A stretch of DNA of 64,000 nucleotides from Rhizobium sp. ICMP 5592 (GTDB lineage: Bacteria > Pseudomonadota > Alphaproteobacteria > Rhizobiales > Rhizobiaceae), in the NCBI RefSeq assembly GCF_009498525.1, contig NZ_QSNT01000002.1, positions 806,001 to 870,000 of the forward strand, in the 5' to 3' direction. Under the pieces are notes generated by a model that saw only the letters and a list, made by a program, of their open reading frames with translations, had not been told where the DNA came from and searched no databases. Positions 11,038 to 21,729 of this stretch are shown here, piece by piece. A program made the position numbers and the translations under genes. Position 1 is the stretch's first letter; each line of letters starts with the position of its first letter.

Positions 11038-11083
11038 TCCGGTCCAAGACATCCTTTTAATAGGATGCTAACCATGTTTAGTG

Positions 11084-11118
11084 AATCCGGGGCTCACAAG
11101 CCCCGGATTTCGTTTTTT
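11084..11118 (+). terminator. Rho-independent terminator after ftsZ
   Basis: AATCCGGGGCT pairs with AGCCCCGGATT around a 4-base loop and is followed by TCGTTTTTT. This is a strong, classical terminator about 45 bases after the ftsZ stop, so lpxC probably has its own promoter. Confidence 0.93.
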
Positions 11119-11368
11119 GAAGCCTGTCTTTAATCCTAAAATTACCTAGCAAATTCAATTATCTGCTTTCGTAACAAAGCGAAAGAAACAGTGATTTGGA
11201 ATGCGATCCTCCCGCGCGTATGTAAGGGGCAAGCGAGCCTGCGGAATCGCATCCGACAATAATTGCATGTGGTTTTCGCAGGCTAGGTATCAGACTGAAC
11301 CGGCAATGAGGCAGGGGTCCAAAGATGACCGCCCCGGCTTGGTACAGACAGACGAAGGCAGATTTTAT

Positions 11369-12325
11369 ATGGCAATCGGATTGCTGGGTTTTCAGACCAC
11401 CATTGCAAACCCTGTGACACTTTCGGGTATCGGCGTTCATTCCGGCGCCAACGTGTCGATCACGTTCTACCCGGCTGAAGCTGGCACAGGCGTCATTTTC
11501 CAGCGTATGCATGACAATGGCGACGTGACGGAACTGCGCGCGGTTTCCTCGCAGGTTGGCAATACCGATCTTTGCACGGTTCTCGGTTTCTCTCCGGCGC
11601 GCTCGGTCGCGACGGTCGAGCATGTCATGGCGGCGATCTATGCGATCGGGCTGGACAATGTCATCGTTGAAGTGACCGGCGCGGAAATGCCGATCATGGA
11701 CGGTAGCTCCTATCCCTTCATCGAAGCCATCGAGCAGGTCGGCATCGTTTCGCTCGGCGTCAAGCGCCGCTACATTCGCGTCACTAAGCCGGTTCGTATC
11801 GAAGCGGGCGGTTCCTGGTGCGAGTTTCGCCCCTATGATGGCACGCGCTTTGAAGTCGAGATCGACTTTGATTGCCCGCTGATCGGCCGTCAGAAGTGGG
11901 AAGGTGACATGACTGCCGAGACCTTCAAGAAGGAACTGTCGCGCGCCCGTACCTTCGGCTTCATGCGGGATGTCGAGCGGCTCTGGGCTTCCGGTCATGC
12001 ACTTGGCTCTTCGCTGGAAAATTCCGTCGTCATCTCCGACGACAACACGGTGATCAATGTCGAAGGCCTGCGTTACGCCAAGGACGAGTTCGTCCGCCAC
12101 AAGACGCTGGATGCCGTTGGCGATCTGGCGCTGGCCGGCACGCAGTTCATTGGCTGCTACCGTTCTTATCGCGGCGGTCACCGCATGAATGCAAACGCAC
12201 TGAAGGCGCTACTGAGCGATCCGTCTGCCTATGATGTTGTCGAAACCTCGGCTCCGCGCCAGCGCGCGCACAGCCGCGATTTCGTCACCGTAAATGCTGC
12301 CGAATTTGCTCCCTGGTCGGCGTGA
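11369..12325 (+). CDS. lpxC: UDP-3-O-acyl-N-acetylglucosamine deacetylase LpxC
   Basis: LpxC is the zinc amidase that commits UDP-3-O-acyl-GlcNAc to lipid A synthesis. The ATG at 11369 gives 318 residues and the typical start GFQTTIANPVTLSGIGVHSG. Upstream in-frame sequence to 11201 is not conserved-looking. Zinc ligands are visible as VEHVMAA near residue 80 and the HKTLDAVGD (HxxxD) motif near residue 240. MDGSSYPF and SRARTFGF are further family marks. It keeps its usual place after ftsZ but is separated from it by a terminator and a 330-base gap. It ends in its own terminator. Confidence 0.97.
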   Translation: MAIGLLGFQTTIANPVTLSGIGVHSGANVSITFYPAEAGTGVIFQRMHDNGDVTELRAVSSQVGNTDLCTVLGFSPARSVATVEHVMAAIYAIGLDNVIVEVTGAEMPIMDGSSYPFIEAIEQVGIVSLGVKRRYIRVTKPVRIEAGGSWCEFRPYDGTRFEVEIDFDCPLIGRQKWEGDMTAETFKKELSRARTFGFMRDVERLWASGHALGSSLENSVVISDDNTVINVEGLRYAKDEFVRHKTLDAVGDLALAGTQFIGCYRSYRGGHRMNANALKALLSDPSAYDVVETSAPRQRAHSRDFVTVNAAEFAPWSA

Positions 12326-12351
12326 CCTCCAGAAATCCAGATGAGTAAAGT

Positions 12352-12384
12352 CGCCGCTCCCGTAAGGGGGCGGCTCTTTTTTTG
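12352..12384 (+). terminator. Rho-independent terminator after lpxC
   Basis: GCCGCTCCC pairs with GGGGGCGGC around a GTAA loop, followed by TCTTTTTTT. It lies about 25 bases after the lpxC stop. Confidence 0.92.
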
Positions 12385-12636
12385 ACAGGGGATTCGCGAG
12401 TGGCGCCTGGAGGTCGAGCACTTTCTCGCAATCGGGTGCGCCAGAAAGAAATCTCTTGTCGATACAACGATTAAAGCCTGCCATTCGGCGGGCTTTGCCA
12501 CAAAAATGCGTTAATGCTTCATCATTGCGTTGCCCTGATGGTGCTTTTGCGGCTAGAAACGCCAGCGAGAGAACGCCGTTTCCGCAACAACGGCTAGTGG
12601 GACAGTCATCCGATGGGTTTTGCAGGGTCTGAAAGC
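12385..12636 (+). other. Spacer upstream of bamD with a second hairpin
   Basis: No gene is visible between the lpxC terminator and bamD. A hairpin is present at 12473-12496, where AAAGCCTGCC pairs with GGCGGGCTTT around ATTC. It has no clear T-run. The remaining stretch should contain the bamD promoter, but I cannot assign -35 and -10 boxes with confidence. Confidence 0.4.
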
Positions 12637-13482
12637 ATGAAGATTACAGCACGGGCTTTGCTCGTATCGCTTCTCCTGGCCGGTACCGGTGCGGTGGTAA
12701 CGGGTTGCAATACGGATAAGGACATCGACATCAGTAAGCTGGGTGTCGAGACCGATCCGCCGGAAACCCTCTATAATCAGGGCCTTGCCAACATCAAGGC
12801 CGGCAACATGGCGGAAGCCGGACGCAAGTTCGACGCCATCAACCAGCAGCAGCCGTTCTCCGAATGGGCGCGCAAGGCGCTGGTGATGAGCACCTTCGTC
12901 AAGTATCGCACAGGCCGTTACGATGACGCCGTGCAGTCGGGCAATAGCTACCTTAAGCAATACCCCGGCTCCGAAGATGCCGATTATGTGCAGTATCTCG
13001 TCGGCTCGTCTTATGCCAAGCAGATTGTCAGCGTAACGCAGGATCAGCGCGCGGCGCAGCAGACGATCGAGGCGATGACCAAGGTCGTCACCAACTACCC
13101 GAACTCGCAATATGTCAGCGATGCGCAGGCCAAGATCCGTTTCGCCCGCGACCAGCTCGCCGGCAAGGAAATGCAGATCGGCCGCTATTATCTCGAGCGC
13201 AAGGATTACCTTGCGGCCATCTCCCGCTTCCGTATTGTCGTTGAGCAGTATCCGACGACGAATCAGATCGAAGAGGCTCTGGCGCGTCTGGTCGAGGCCT
13301 ATTACGCGATGGGCATCGTTCAGGAAGCGCAGACGGCAGCCGCCGTTCTCGGCCACAACTATCCGGATAGCCGTTGGTACGCCGATTCCTTCAAGCTTTT
13401 GAAGACTGGCGGCCTTTCGCCGAATGAAAACGAAGGCTCCTGGATTTCGAAAGCGGGCAAGAAACTTCTTCTTGGGACGTGA
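12637..13482 (+). CDS. bamD: Outer membrane assembly lipoprotein BamD (ComL)
   Basis: BamD is the essential lipoprotein of the BAM complex, which inserts beta-barrel proteins into the outer membrane. The ATG at 12637 gives 281 residues that start with a lipoprotein signal peptide ending in the lipobox VVTGC. The GTG/ATG at 12613 would add eight unneeded residues. The body is made of tetratricopeptide-like helical repeats, for example ETLYNQGLANIKAGNMAEAG and IGRYYLERKDYLAAISRF, with the PNSQY and YPDSRW turns common in BamD. It is followed closely by recN (12 bases), the usual rhizobial order. Confidence 0.95.
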   Translation: MKITARALLVSLLLAGTGAVVTGCNTDKDIDISKLGVETDPPETLYNQGLANIKAGNMAEAGRKFDAINQQQPFSEWARKALVMSTFVKYRTGRYDDAVQSGNSYLKQYPGSEDADYVQYLVGSSYAKQIVSVTQDQRAAQQTIEAMTKVVTNYPNSQYVSDAQAKIRFARDQLAGKEMQIGRYYLERKDYLAAISRFRIVVEQYPTTNQIEEALARLVEAYYAMGIVQEAQTAAAVLGHNYPDSRWYADSFKLLKTGGLSPNENEGSWISKAGKKLLLGT

Positions 13483-13494
13483 GATTGAGCGCGC

Positions 13495-15168
13495 ATGCTG
13501 ATCCAGCTTTCGATCCGCGATATCGTCTTGATCGAGCGGTTGGATCTTGCCTTCGAGACCGGGCTCTCCGTACTAACTGGCGAGACCGGCGCGGGCAAAT
13601 CCATCCTGCTTGACAGTCTGTCGCTGGCCCTTGGCGGGCGCGGCGACGGCGATCTCGTTCGCCACGGCGAGGAACGCGGTCAAGTGACCGCGGTGTTCGA
13701 TGTCGGCATGCAGCATGCCGCTCGCAAGCTTCTGCGTGAAAACGGCATCGATGACGACGGCGACCTGATTTTCCGCCGTACCCAATCCGCCGATGGCCGC
13801 ACCAAGGCTTTCGTCAATGACCAGCCGCTCAGCGTTCAGTTGATGCGCCAGGCGGGCCAGCTTCTCGTCGAAATTCATGGACAGCATGATGACCGCGCCC
13901 TGGTCGATACCGACGCGCATCGCATGCTGCTTGATGCTTTCGCTGGCATCACCGAGGACGTGCAGGGTGTCGGTCGGCTCTATAAGGTCTGGCGCGATAC
14001 CGAGCGGACGCTCAGGAAGCAGCGCGAGCAGGTGGAGAATGCCGCCCGCGAAGCCGACTATATCCGCGCAGCCGTCGAGGAGCTGGAGAAGCTGTCCCCG
14101 CAGGATGGCGAAGAGGATGAGTTGGCCGAGAAGCGCTCGCGCATGATGAAAGCCGAGCGCATTGCCGGCGATATCGCCGAAGCTTCCGAATTCCTGAATG
14201 GCAATGCTTCTCCGGTGCCCCATATCGCCTCGCTGGTGCGCCGGCTGGAGCGCAAGAGCCATGAGGCGCCGGGCCTGCTGGAAGACACGGTCGCTCTGCT
14301 CGATGCGGCGCTGGACCAGCTCTCCAACGCCCAGATGGAAGTGGAAGCGGCTCTCCGCAAGACCGAATACGATCCGCGTGAACTGGAGCGGGTCGAGGAG
14401 CGGCTGTTCGCGCTGCGCGCCGCCTCGCGCAAATATTCGGTGCCGGTGACCGAGCTGCCGGCGCTGGCCGTGAAGATGATTGCCGACCTTGCCGATGTCG
14501 ATGCCGGAGAAGAGCGGCTGGCGCGATTGGATGCCGAACTGGCCGTTGCCAAGGCTGCTTATGATGCGGCCGCGCACGGCCTCTCCGACAAGCGTCATCA
14601 TGCCGGCGCGGCACTTGCCGCCGCCGTCATGGCCGAGCTGCCGGCGCTGAAGCTGGAACGGGCGCGCTTCATGGTGGAAATCACCACGGACGCCGAGGGA
14701 GCCACGGCCGAAGGCATCGATGTCATCGAATTTCATGTGCAGACCAATCCCGGCACGCGGCCCGGACCGATCACCAAGGTCGCGTCCGGCGGCGAACTGT
14801 CGCGTTTCTTGCTGGCGCTCAAGGTGGCGCTGGCCGATCGCGGCTCGGCGCCGACCCTGGTCTTCGATGAAATCGACACAGGTGTGGGCGGTGCGGTGGC
14901 TGACGCGATCGGCCAGAGGCTCAAGCGCCTGTCGGATCGTGTGCAGGTACTTTCCGTTACCCATGCGCCGCAGGTCGCGGCGCGCGCCGCGACGCATCTT
15001 CTGATCTCCAAGGGGCCGGTTGCTGACGGTTCCGAGAAGATTTCCACCCGCGTCGCTACCATGGCGCCTACCGATCGCACCGAGGAAATCGCCCGTATGC
15101 TCGCCGGCGCGTCGATTACCGAGGAGGCGAGGGCGGCAGCCAAGCGGCTATTGGCGGGCAACGGCTGA
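13495..15168 (+). CDS. recN: DNA repair protein RecN
   Basis: RecN is an SMC-like ATPase that acts early in double-strand-break repair. The 557-residue product carries an N-terminal Walker A loop GETGAGKS (29-36), a central coiled-coil rich in Glu, Arg and Leu (about 165-390), and a C-terminal ATPase half with the signature SGGELSRFLLALK and Walker B TLVFDEIDTGVGG. The HAPQVAARA stretch after it is also typical. It is 12 bases downstream of bamD and probably shares its transcript. I see no LexA-type SOS box just upstream, so SOS control is not evident here. Confidence 0.97.
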   Translation: MLIQLSIRDIVLIERLDLAFETGLSVLTGETGAGKSILLDSLSLALGGRGDGDLVRHGEERGQVTAVFDVGMQHAARKLLRENGIDDDGDLIFRRTQSADGRTKAFVNDQPLSVQLMRQAGQLLVEIHGQHDDRALVDTDAHRMLLDAFAGITEDVQGVGRLYKVWRDTERTLRKQREQVENAAREADYIRAAVEELEKLSPQDGEEDELAEKRSRMMKAERIAGDIAEASEFLNGNASPVPHIASLVRRLERKSHEAPGLLEDTVALLDAALDQLSNAQMEVEAALRKTEYDPRELERVEERLFALRAASRKYSVPVTELPALAVKMIADLADVDAGEERLARLDAELAVAKAAYDAAAHGLSDKRHHAGAALAAAVMAELPALKLERARFMVEITTDAEGATAEGIDVIEFHVQTNPGTRPGPITKVASGGELSRFLLALKVALADRGSAPTLVFDEIDTGVGGAVADAIGQRLKRLSDRVQVLSVTHAPQVAARAATHLLISKGPVADGSEKISTRVATMAPTDRTEEIARMLAGASITEEARAAAKRLLAGNG

Positions 15169-15218
15169 GAGCGTCAAGCCTCGCCCTGCGCACTTCCCAT
15201 TCTGCAAATTTTCACTAA

Positions 15219-17402
<2,184 letters not shown>

Positions 17403-17404
17403 TT

Positions 17405-17437
17405 GACCGGCGGCAGACCGACGGATCGCCGCCGGTC
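17405..17437. terminator. Hairpin between convergent ligA and GNAT genes
   Basis: GACCGGCGGC pairs with GCCGCCGGTC across a 13-base loop, right after the ligA stop and just before the GNAT stop on the other strand. There is no T-run, so its strength as an intrinsic terminator is uncertain. Confidence 0.5.
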
Positions 17438-17442
17438 CCAGC

Positions 17443-17979
17443 TCACATCCTGATCCGCGCCATCGTGAAGGCGTCCACGTACGCGCCGTTGCGAAATGCG
17501 AAGGCTTTGAGCCTTCCCTCGGTCTCGAAACCGAATTTCTCGTAGAGCCCGATAGCAGGCCCGTTGTCGACAAAGACGGTCAACTCCAGGCGCTTGATCG
17601 CCAGCCAGTTGTCGGCGGCGTCGACGAGGGCGGCAAATAGTGCCGAGCCGATGCCGCGGCCAGTAAAATCGTCGTGGACACCCATTCCAATGTGTCCGAC
17701 GTGGATCTGTCGGCCAGTGTTGCGGCGCAGACCGGCATTGCCGACGATTTGCCCATCGAGCACGGCGACAAGGTTGATCGCGCCGGACGCGGGCTTTTCC
17801 AGCCATTGCCGAGTTTCCTCGATGCTCTGAAAGGGTAGGCGGAGTGTGCCGACGCGAAAGCCCGGCAGATTGGCAATAAGGGCGATGCCTTCGGCGTCGG
17901 ACGGACCTGCGGCGCGAATCTCTACATCCACGGCTTTTTGAGGTCGTCGCTGATCTGGATCTTGCAGTTCGGAATTCAT
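17443..17979 (-). CDS. GNAT-family N-acetyltransferase
   Basis: This is a 178-residue acetyl-CoA-dependent N-acyltransferase. The ATG at 17979 has a good ribosome site (AGGAGAG) just upstream. The GNAT fold is seen in VEIRAAGPSDAEGI (beta-1/alpha-1), the central strand GHIGMGVHDDFTGRGIGSAL, whose GRGIGS loop binds the pyrophosphate of CoA, and LYEKFGFETEGRLKAFAFRNG near the end. The last pattern resembles the YhhY/PhnO and RimJ-like branches, but the substrate is unknown. It is transcribed against ligA and alone. Confidence 0.88.
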   Translation of the reverse strand: MNSELQDPDQRRPQKAVDVEIRAAGPSDAEGIALIANLPGFRVGTLRLPFQSIEETRQWLEKPASGAINLVAVLDGQIVGNAGLRRNTGRQIHVGHIGMGVHDDFTGRGIGSALFAALVDAADNWLAIKRLELTVFVDNGPAIGLYEKFGFETEGRLKAFAFRNGAYVDAFTMARIRM

Positions 17980-18344
17980 ATGGCTCTCCTTGATGTTTGG
18001 GAGGAGAGCAAGGACTTCAAACCCTGCTCGCCTCGGCAGGGTTGAAGGGGATCGCAGTCAGCTTAACGCAACGCCGCTCCCACTCGCCCTGCCAAGGGTG
18101 AGGTGGTGAGAAGATGCATCATGGTGGCGCGGTTTGCGATCATACCGCCAGCTTCCGGTGCTTTTGCTTCGAAGTCAACAGGCTTGCCGTGCCGTGTGCG
18201 AGGCTATTCCAAGTCTTGAGCGGCCCAGCGGAGACCACGAAGAACGGGGGAAAACGGTCATCTTGCTCTCTTGTATCCCCCGAGCACTATCTTACGTTAG
18301 CAATGCCGCCTGAACTCCCGGCGGCGCATGTCGGAGGATGATTG
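17980..18344. other. Divergent spacer between the GNAT gene and creA
   Basis: No coding region is convincing here. A short hairpin (CTCGCCCT with AGGGTGAG, 18083-18102) resembles small palindromic repeats common in rhizobial spacers. Promoters for both flanking genes should lie here but I cannot place them. The creA ribosome site (CGGAGGAT) is at its right end. Confidence 0.35.
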
Positions 18345-18839
18345 ATGACGTCTTTGAAGTTGGCTGCCGCTCTTGCCGCGTCGTTCCTGGCGCTGGCGCC
18401 CGTTTCCGCATCCGCCGAGGTCGTCGGCAAGGTCGGAGTGGACTGGACCGGCAATGATATTCTGGTCGACGCGGTGCCCGATCCGGGCGTCTCCGGCATC
18501 ACCTGCCACGTCACCTATTTCGACCGCAGCGTCATCGACCGGCTGAGAAAGGGCAACTGGTTCGAGGATCCCTCCAACAATTCGATCGCCTGCAGGCAGA
18601 CCGGGCCAATCTCGATCGGCGACATCAACCTGTCTCAAGGTGGAGAGGAAGTATTTCGCGCCGGGCTGTCACTGATCTGGAAGAAGCTGGTGGTTACCCG
18701 GATTTACGACAAGAAGAACGATACGCTGATCTATCTCATTCATTCGCGCGAGTTGACCAACGGCTCGGCGAAGATGGCGATTTCCACTATCCCGCTGTTC
18801 GGCCAGACCGTGACCTGGAAGAATGGCAAGCCCAACTGA
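18345..18839 (+). CDS. creA: CreA family periplasmic protein
   Basis: This is a 164-residue secreted protein of the CreA family, whose function is poorly known. A signal peptide occupies roughly residues 1-24 (SLKLAAALAASFLALAPVSA then SAE). The mature part starts EVVGKVGVDWTGNDI and contains DPGVSGITCHVTYFD and SIACRQTGPI, whose two cysteines may form a disulfide. The ATG at 18345 is preferred over the TTG one codon earlier because of the CGGAGGAT ribosome site. The gene stands alone, facing away from the GNAT gene and convergent with cheW. Confidence 0.88.
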   Translation: MTSLKLAAALAASFLALAPVSASAEVVGKVGVDWTGNDILVDAVPDPGVSGITCHVTYFDRSVIDRLRKGNWFEDPSNNSIACRQTGPISIGDINLSQGGEEVFRAGLSLIWKKLVVTRIYDKKNDTLIYLIHSRELTNGSAKMAISTIPLFGQTVTWKNGKPN

Positions 18840-19051
18840 GATTGCCTGGGTGCTGGTTGAACAACCATGAAGCGGATTGTACCAAAAAAAGTTTAGCCTT
18901 TTAGTTGCCAAACCCACTTAAATGCTTCCGCATTGCGTCATTTTGGTGCAATTTTATGGGCGAACGTGGGAGTGCTACTTCCATTCGTTCACGGCCTGCA
19001 TGATCCGCCCGCGCCGGCTACACCCCAGCTGGCGTCGGCTTTAATAACACG

Positions 19052-19081
19052 ATCGCCCTGAAGCAGCCGCTTCAGGGCGAT
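19052..19081. terminator. Hairpin terminator between creA and cheW
   Basis: ATCGCCCTGAAG pairs perfectly with CTTCAGGGCGAT around a 6-base loop. A short T-run (TTTT) follows on the plus strand only, so it acts best for creA but can also end the convergent cheW message. Confidence 0.8.
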
Positions 19082-19105
19082 TTTGGTTGGAGATATTTTC
19101 CCAGA

Positions 19106-19570
19106 TCAGGCTGCCTGAGCCAACTGCTCGGCGATGACGGTGTCGAGGTTGAGGAAGCAGACCATGGTCTTTTCCCGTGCCACGATGCCGCGGCAGAAAG
19201 CCCGCTGTGCTTCCGGAACGATTTCCGGCGGCGGCTGCAGGTCTTCGCTCTTGATGGTCATCATATCGGACACCTGCTCGACCAGCAGGCCGACGAGCTT
19301 GCCGGCGATGTCGGTGACGATGATGGCGGAGCGTTCGGACGGCTCGGTCATCTTCATGCCGAGGCGGCAGGCCATGTCGATGACCGGGATCACCGCGCCG
19401 CGCAGGTTGATGAGGCCAAGCACATAGGGTGGCGTATGCGGCATCGGCGTTACTGGCGCCCATCCGCGGATCTCGCGGATGGCCATGATGTCGATGCAGA
19501 ATTCCTGGCCGCCAAGATGGAAGGAGACGATCTCCAGATAGGCGCCCGATTGTTTGATGGCATTCGTCAT
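19106..19570 (-). CDS. cheW: Chemotaxis adaptor protein CheW
   Basis: CheW couples methyl-accepting chemoreceptors to the CheA kinase in the cytoplasm. The ATG at 19570 gives 154 residues. An ORF running to 19603 adds an unlikely leader. The fold is seen in YLEIVSFHLGGQEFCIDIMAIREI, the conserved VLGLINLRGAVIPVIDMACRLG core, the VGLLVEQVSDMM strand pair, and LNLDTVIAEQ at the end. No cheA, cheY or receptor gene is near, so this is a stand-alone CheW outside any visible che operon. It may serve a chemotaxis or signalling array encoded elsewhere. Confidence 0.95.
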   Translation of the reverse strand: MTNAIKQSGAYLEIVSFHLGGQEFCIDIMAIREIRGWAPVTPMPHTPPYVLGLINLRGAVIPVIDMACRLGMKMTEPSERSAIIVTDIAGKLVGLLVEQVSDMMTIKSEDLQPPPEIVPEAQRAFCRGIVAREKTMVCFLNLDTVIAEQLAQAA

Positions 19571-19950
19571 GGTCAAGGACTTCCCGTTTGGCGCCGGCGG
19601 CACGCGGCAATGGCGATTGCAAGAGGGATCGGCTGGAGCGGTTCAAGCTGCTACAGCATCCGAAGGCTTTGGCGCGCAAAAGGCGCTCGGCTGCTTCGGC
19701 GGGCGTCATGCCCTTCTTAATCAAGATGGATCTGCCGCAGGACCTGCGGGCGGCGAATCTGACTTCGCCTATTGGATTTTGATGTTGGCGCGGACTGGTT
19801 AGGATTGCTTTAACGCGGGGACGAATTCCGCTGCATGCGAAAACATCTTCTTGAATTGCGTCTCCCGGTGTGACCCGTTACACCCGGGCCATGGTCGCCC
19901 GCCATCTCGCATGCCGAGTGTTAGCCGGGCGTGGTGGGGAAGAAGCAACG
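19571..19950. other. Divergent spacer between cheW and the Sco1/SenC gene
   Basis: No gene can be supported. On the minus strand a short open stretch near 19640-19724 reads MIKKGMTPAEAAERLL, which looks protein-like, but the frame then runs out of phase across cheW and has no conserved continuation. It may be a gene remnant. Promoters of both neighbours should be here. Confidence 0.3.
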
Positions 19951-20553
19951 ATGAAAACTGTACGAATTGTTGTCTGGGTGGCTGTGTTGATCATGGCCGG
20001 AGTGCTGGGATGGTTGACCTTCGGGGGCAGCAAGACACCGGAGGCGGCAGCCGAAGGCCCCTATGGAGTGCCGTTTACGCTGACGGCGCAGAATGGTCAG
20101 CCGGTCAGCGAACAGGCCTTTCGCGGCAAGCCGACCGCGCTGTTCTTCGGTTATACGCATTGCCCTGACGTTTGCCCGACCACGCTGTTCGAAATGAACG
20201 GCTGGATGCAGAAGGTCGATCCTGATGGCACGAAACTCAATGCCTATTTCGTCACCGTCGATCCGGAGCGCGATACGCCCGCGATCATGAATCAGTATGT
20301 ATCGAACGTCTCAAACCGCATCACCGGCATTTCCGGCGATCCCGCCAAGGTGATGGAGATGGTCAAGGGCTTCCGGGTCTATGCCAAGAAAGTTCCGCTC
20401 GACGAGAAGGATCCGAACGGCGATTATACTATGGACCACACCGCCTCGGTCTTCCTGCTCGACGCCTCCGGCCGCTTCGCCGGCACGATCGCCTATCAGG
20501 AGGATCCGGATATTGCGGTCAAGAAGCTGGAGAACCTGATCAAGAAGGGATAG
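19951..20553 (+). CDS. SCO1/SenC/PrrC family copper chaperone
   Basis: SCO proteins are membrane-anchored thioredoxin-fold proteins that deliver copper to the CuA centre of cytochrome c oxidase. The ATG at 19951 gives 200 residues with one N-terminal anchor (IVVWVAVLIMAGVLGWLTF). The copper ligands are visible: CPDVCPTT (CxxxC, near residue 70) and the histidine in MDHTASVFLLD (near residue 160). VTVDPERDTP is the conserved SCO segment. An upstream extension to 19870 is not family-like. The stop lies 7 bases before the next gene, so the two are probably cotranscribed, although no oxidase gene is nearby. Confidence 0.94.
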   Translation: MKTVRIVVWVAVLIMAGVLGWLTFGGSKTPEAAAEGPYGVPFTLTAQNGQPVSEQAFRGKPTALFFGYTHCPDVCPTTLFEMNGWMQKVDPDGTKLNAYFVTVDPERDTPAIMNQYVSNVSNRITGISGDPAKVMEMVKGFRVYAKKVPLDEKDPNGDYTMDHTASVFLLDASGRFAGTIAYQEDPDIAVKKLENLIKKG

Positions 20554-20560
20554 GGCGCCG

Positions 20561-21709
20561 ATGGAGGATAGCGCCGGGAGAGAGAGGAAATCCAGGTCCA
20601 TCCTGATTGCGGGTGCGGGGCCGGCTGGCCTGACCGCTGCGCTGGAACTGGCCCGCCGCGGCTTTGCGCCGCGTATTATCGATGACGGCCAGGGGCCGAC
20701 GCCCTTGGAAGAGAGCCGGGCTCTCGGCATCAATGCTCGCACGTTGACGTTGCTTTCGCCTTCCGGCGTTACCGAGCGCATCGTTGCGGCCGCCCAGTCG
20801 ATCATGCATTTCCGCATTCGTTCCGGAGCGAAAGTCCTTGCCGATGTTGACACGCGGCAGGTGCCGGGCCGCTTCGGTGCCATTCATGGTCTGGCGCAAG
20901 GTGCGACCGAGCGGTTGCTGATCGAGGCGCTCGCCGTCTATGGCATCGCGCCGGAATGGCAGACCTCGGTCGTGGCGGAGACGATCGCCGATACTCGGAA
21001 GCCGGAAGTGACGCTGCAACGCGCCGATGGCAGCATGGAAACCGTTCGTCCCGATATACTGATCGGTGCCGACGGGGCGCATTCGGCCGTGCGCAAGGCG
21101 CTCGGCGCCGGTTTCCCCGGCGAGGCGCTGGAGGCATATTTCTATATTGTCGATTTTCGCTATGCCAAACCGGTGGACTCGCATTTCGCTGAAATCACGC
21201 TTTGCGACCCCGGCATGATCGGGCGTCTGCCGGTGTCTTCCGATGTCTTGCGCTATATCTCGACGCGGGAGGATTTCGAAAGCCGCATAGTTCATCCGGA
21301 TGTGGTTGCCGAGAAGGTCTGGGTCTCGCAGTTCCGTATTCATTTCCGCCATGTCGAACCGATGGCCAAGGGCAATGTGTTCCTGGCCGGCGATGCGGCC
21401 CATATTCATTCTCCGGCTGGGGCTCGGGGCATGAATCTCGGCATAGAGGATGCCTGCTGGCTCGCCTGGCTCATTGCGGAAGGGCGCGAAGAGGAGTATT
21501 CGGCGCTCAGAATTCCGGCCGTGAAGCAGGTGCTGAAGCAGACCTATGGTTTGACCCGCTTGATCACCATGGAAAATGGGTTTGCGATCGCGATGCGCAA
21601 TCTGCTCGCGCCGCGGCTTCTGGGTTTTGGGCCGTTTCGACGCAGGCTGCTTCATGGCGTTGCCGGCTATGATACGCCGAAGCCGCCATGGATCGACTGG
21701 GCTGAATAA
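20561..21709 (+). CDS. FAD-dependent monooxygenase (p-hydroxybenzoate hydroxylase fold)
   Basis: This 382-residue flavoprotein has the full FAD pattern of class A aromatic hydroxylases: the GxGxxG dinucleotide motif ILIAGAGPAGLTAALELARRG (residues about 13-33), the DG motif DILIGADGAHSAVRKALG in the middle, and the GD motif VFLAGDAAHIHSPAGARGMN toward the end. Such enzymes use NADPH and oxygen to hydroxylate rings or quinone-like substrates. The substrate cannot be inferred. It lies 7 bases after the SCO gene and 20 bases before prmA, which suggests a shared transcript but no evident pathway link. Confidence 0.9.
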   Translation: MEDSAGRERKSRSILIAGAGPAGLTAALELARRGFAPRIIDDGQGPTPLEESRALGINARTLTLLSPSGVTERIVAAAQSIMHFRIRSGAKVLADVDTRQVPGRFGAIHGLAQGATERLLIEALAVYGIAPEWQTSVVAETIADTRKPEVTLQRADGSMETVRPDILIGADGAHSAVRKALGAGFPGEALEAYFYIVDFRYAKPVDSHFAEITLCDPGMIGRLPVSSDVLRYISTREDFESRIVHPDVVAEKVWVSQFRIHFRHVEPMAKGNVFLAGDAAHIHSPAGARGMNLGIEDACWLAWLIAEGREEEYSALRIPAVKQVLKQTYGLTRLITMENGFAIAMRNLLAPRLLGFGPFRRRLLHGVAGYDTPKPPWIDWAE

Positions 21710-21729
21710 GAACAAGAGAGAGCGAAGAG

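Noticed and set aside
19571..19724. Minus-strand open stretch reading MIKKGMTPAEAAERLL before cheW
   Set aside because: It looks protein-like at first but runs out of frame over cheW and has no ribosome site or recognisable family. At most a remnant.
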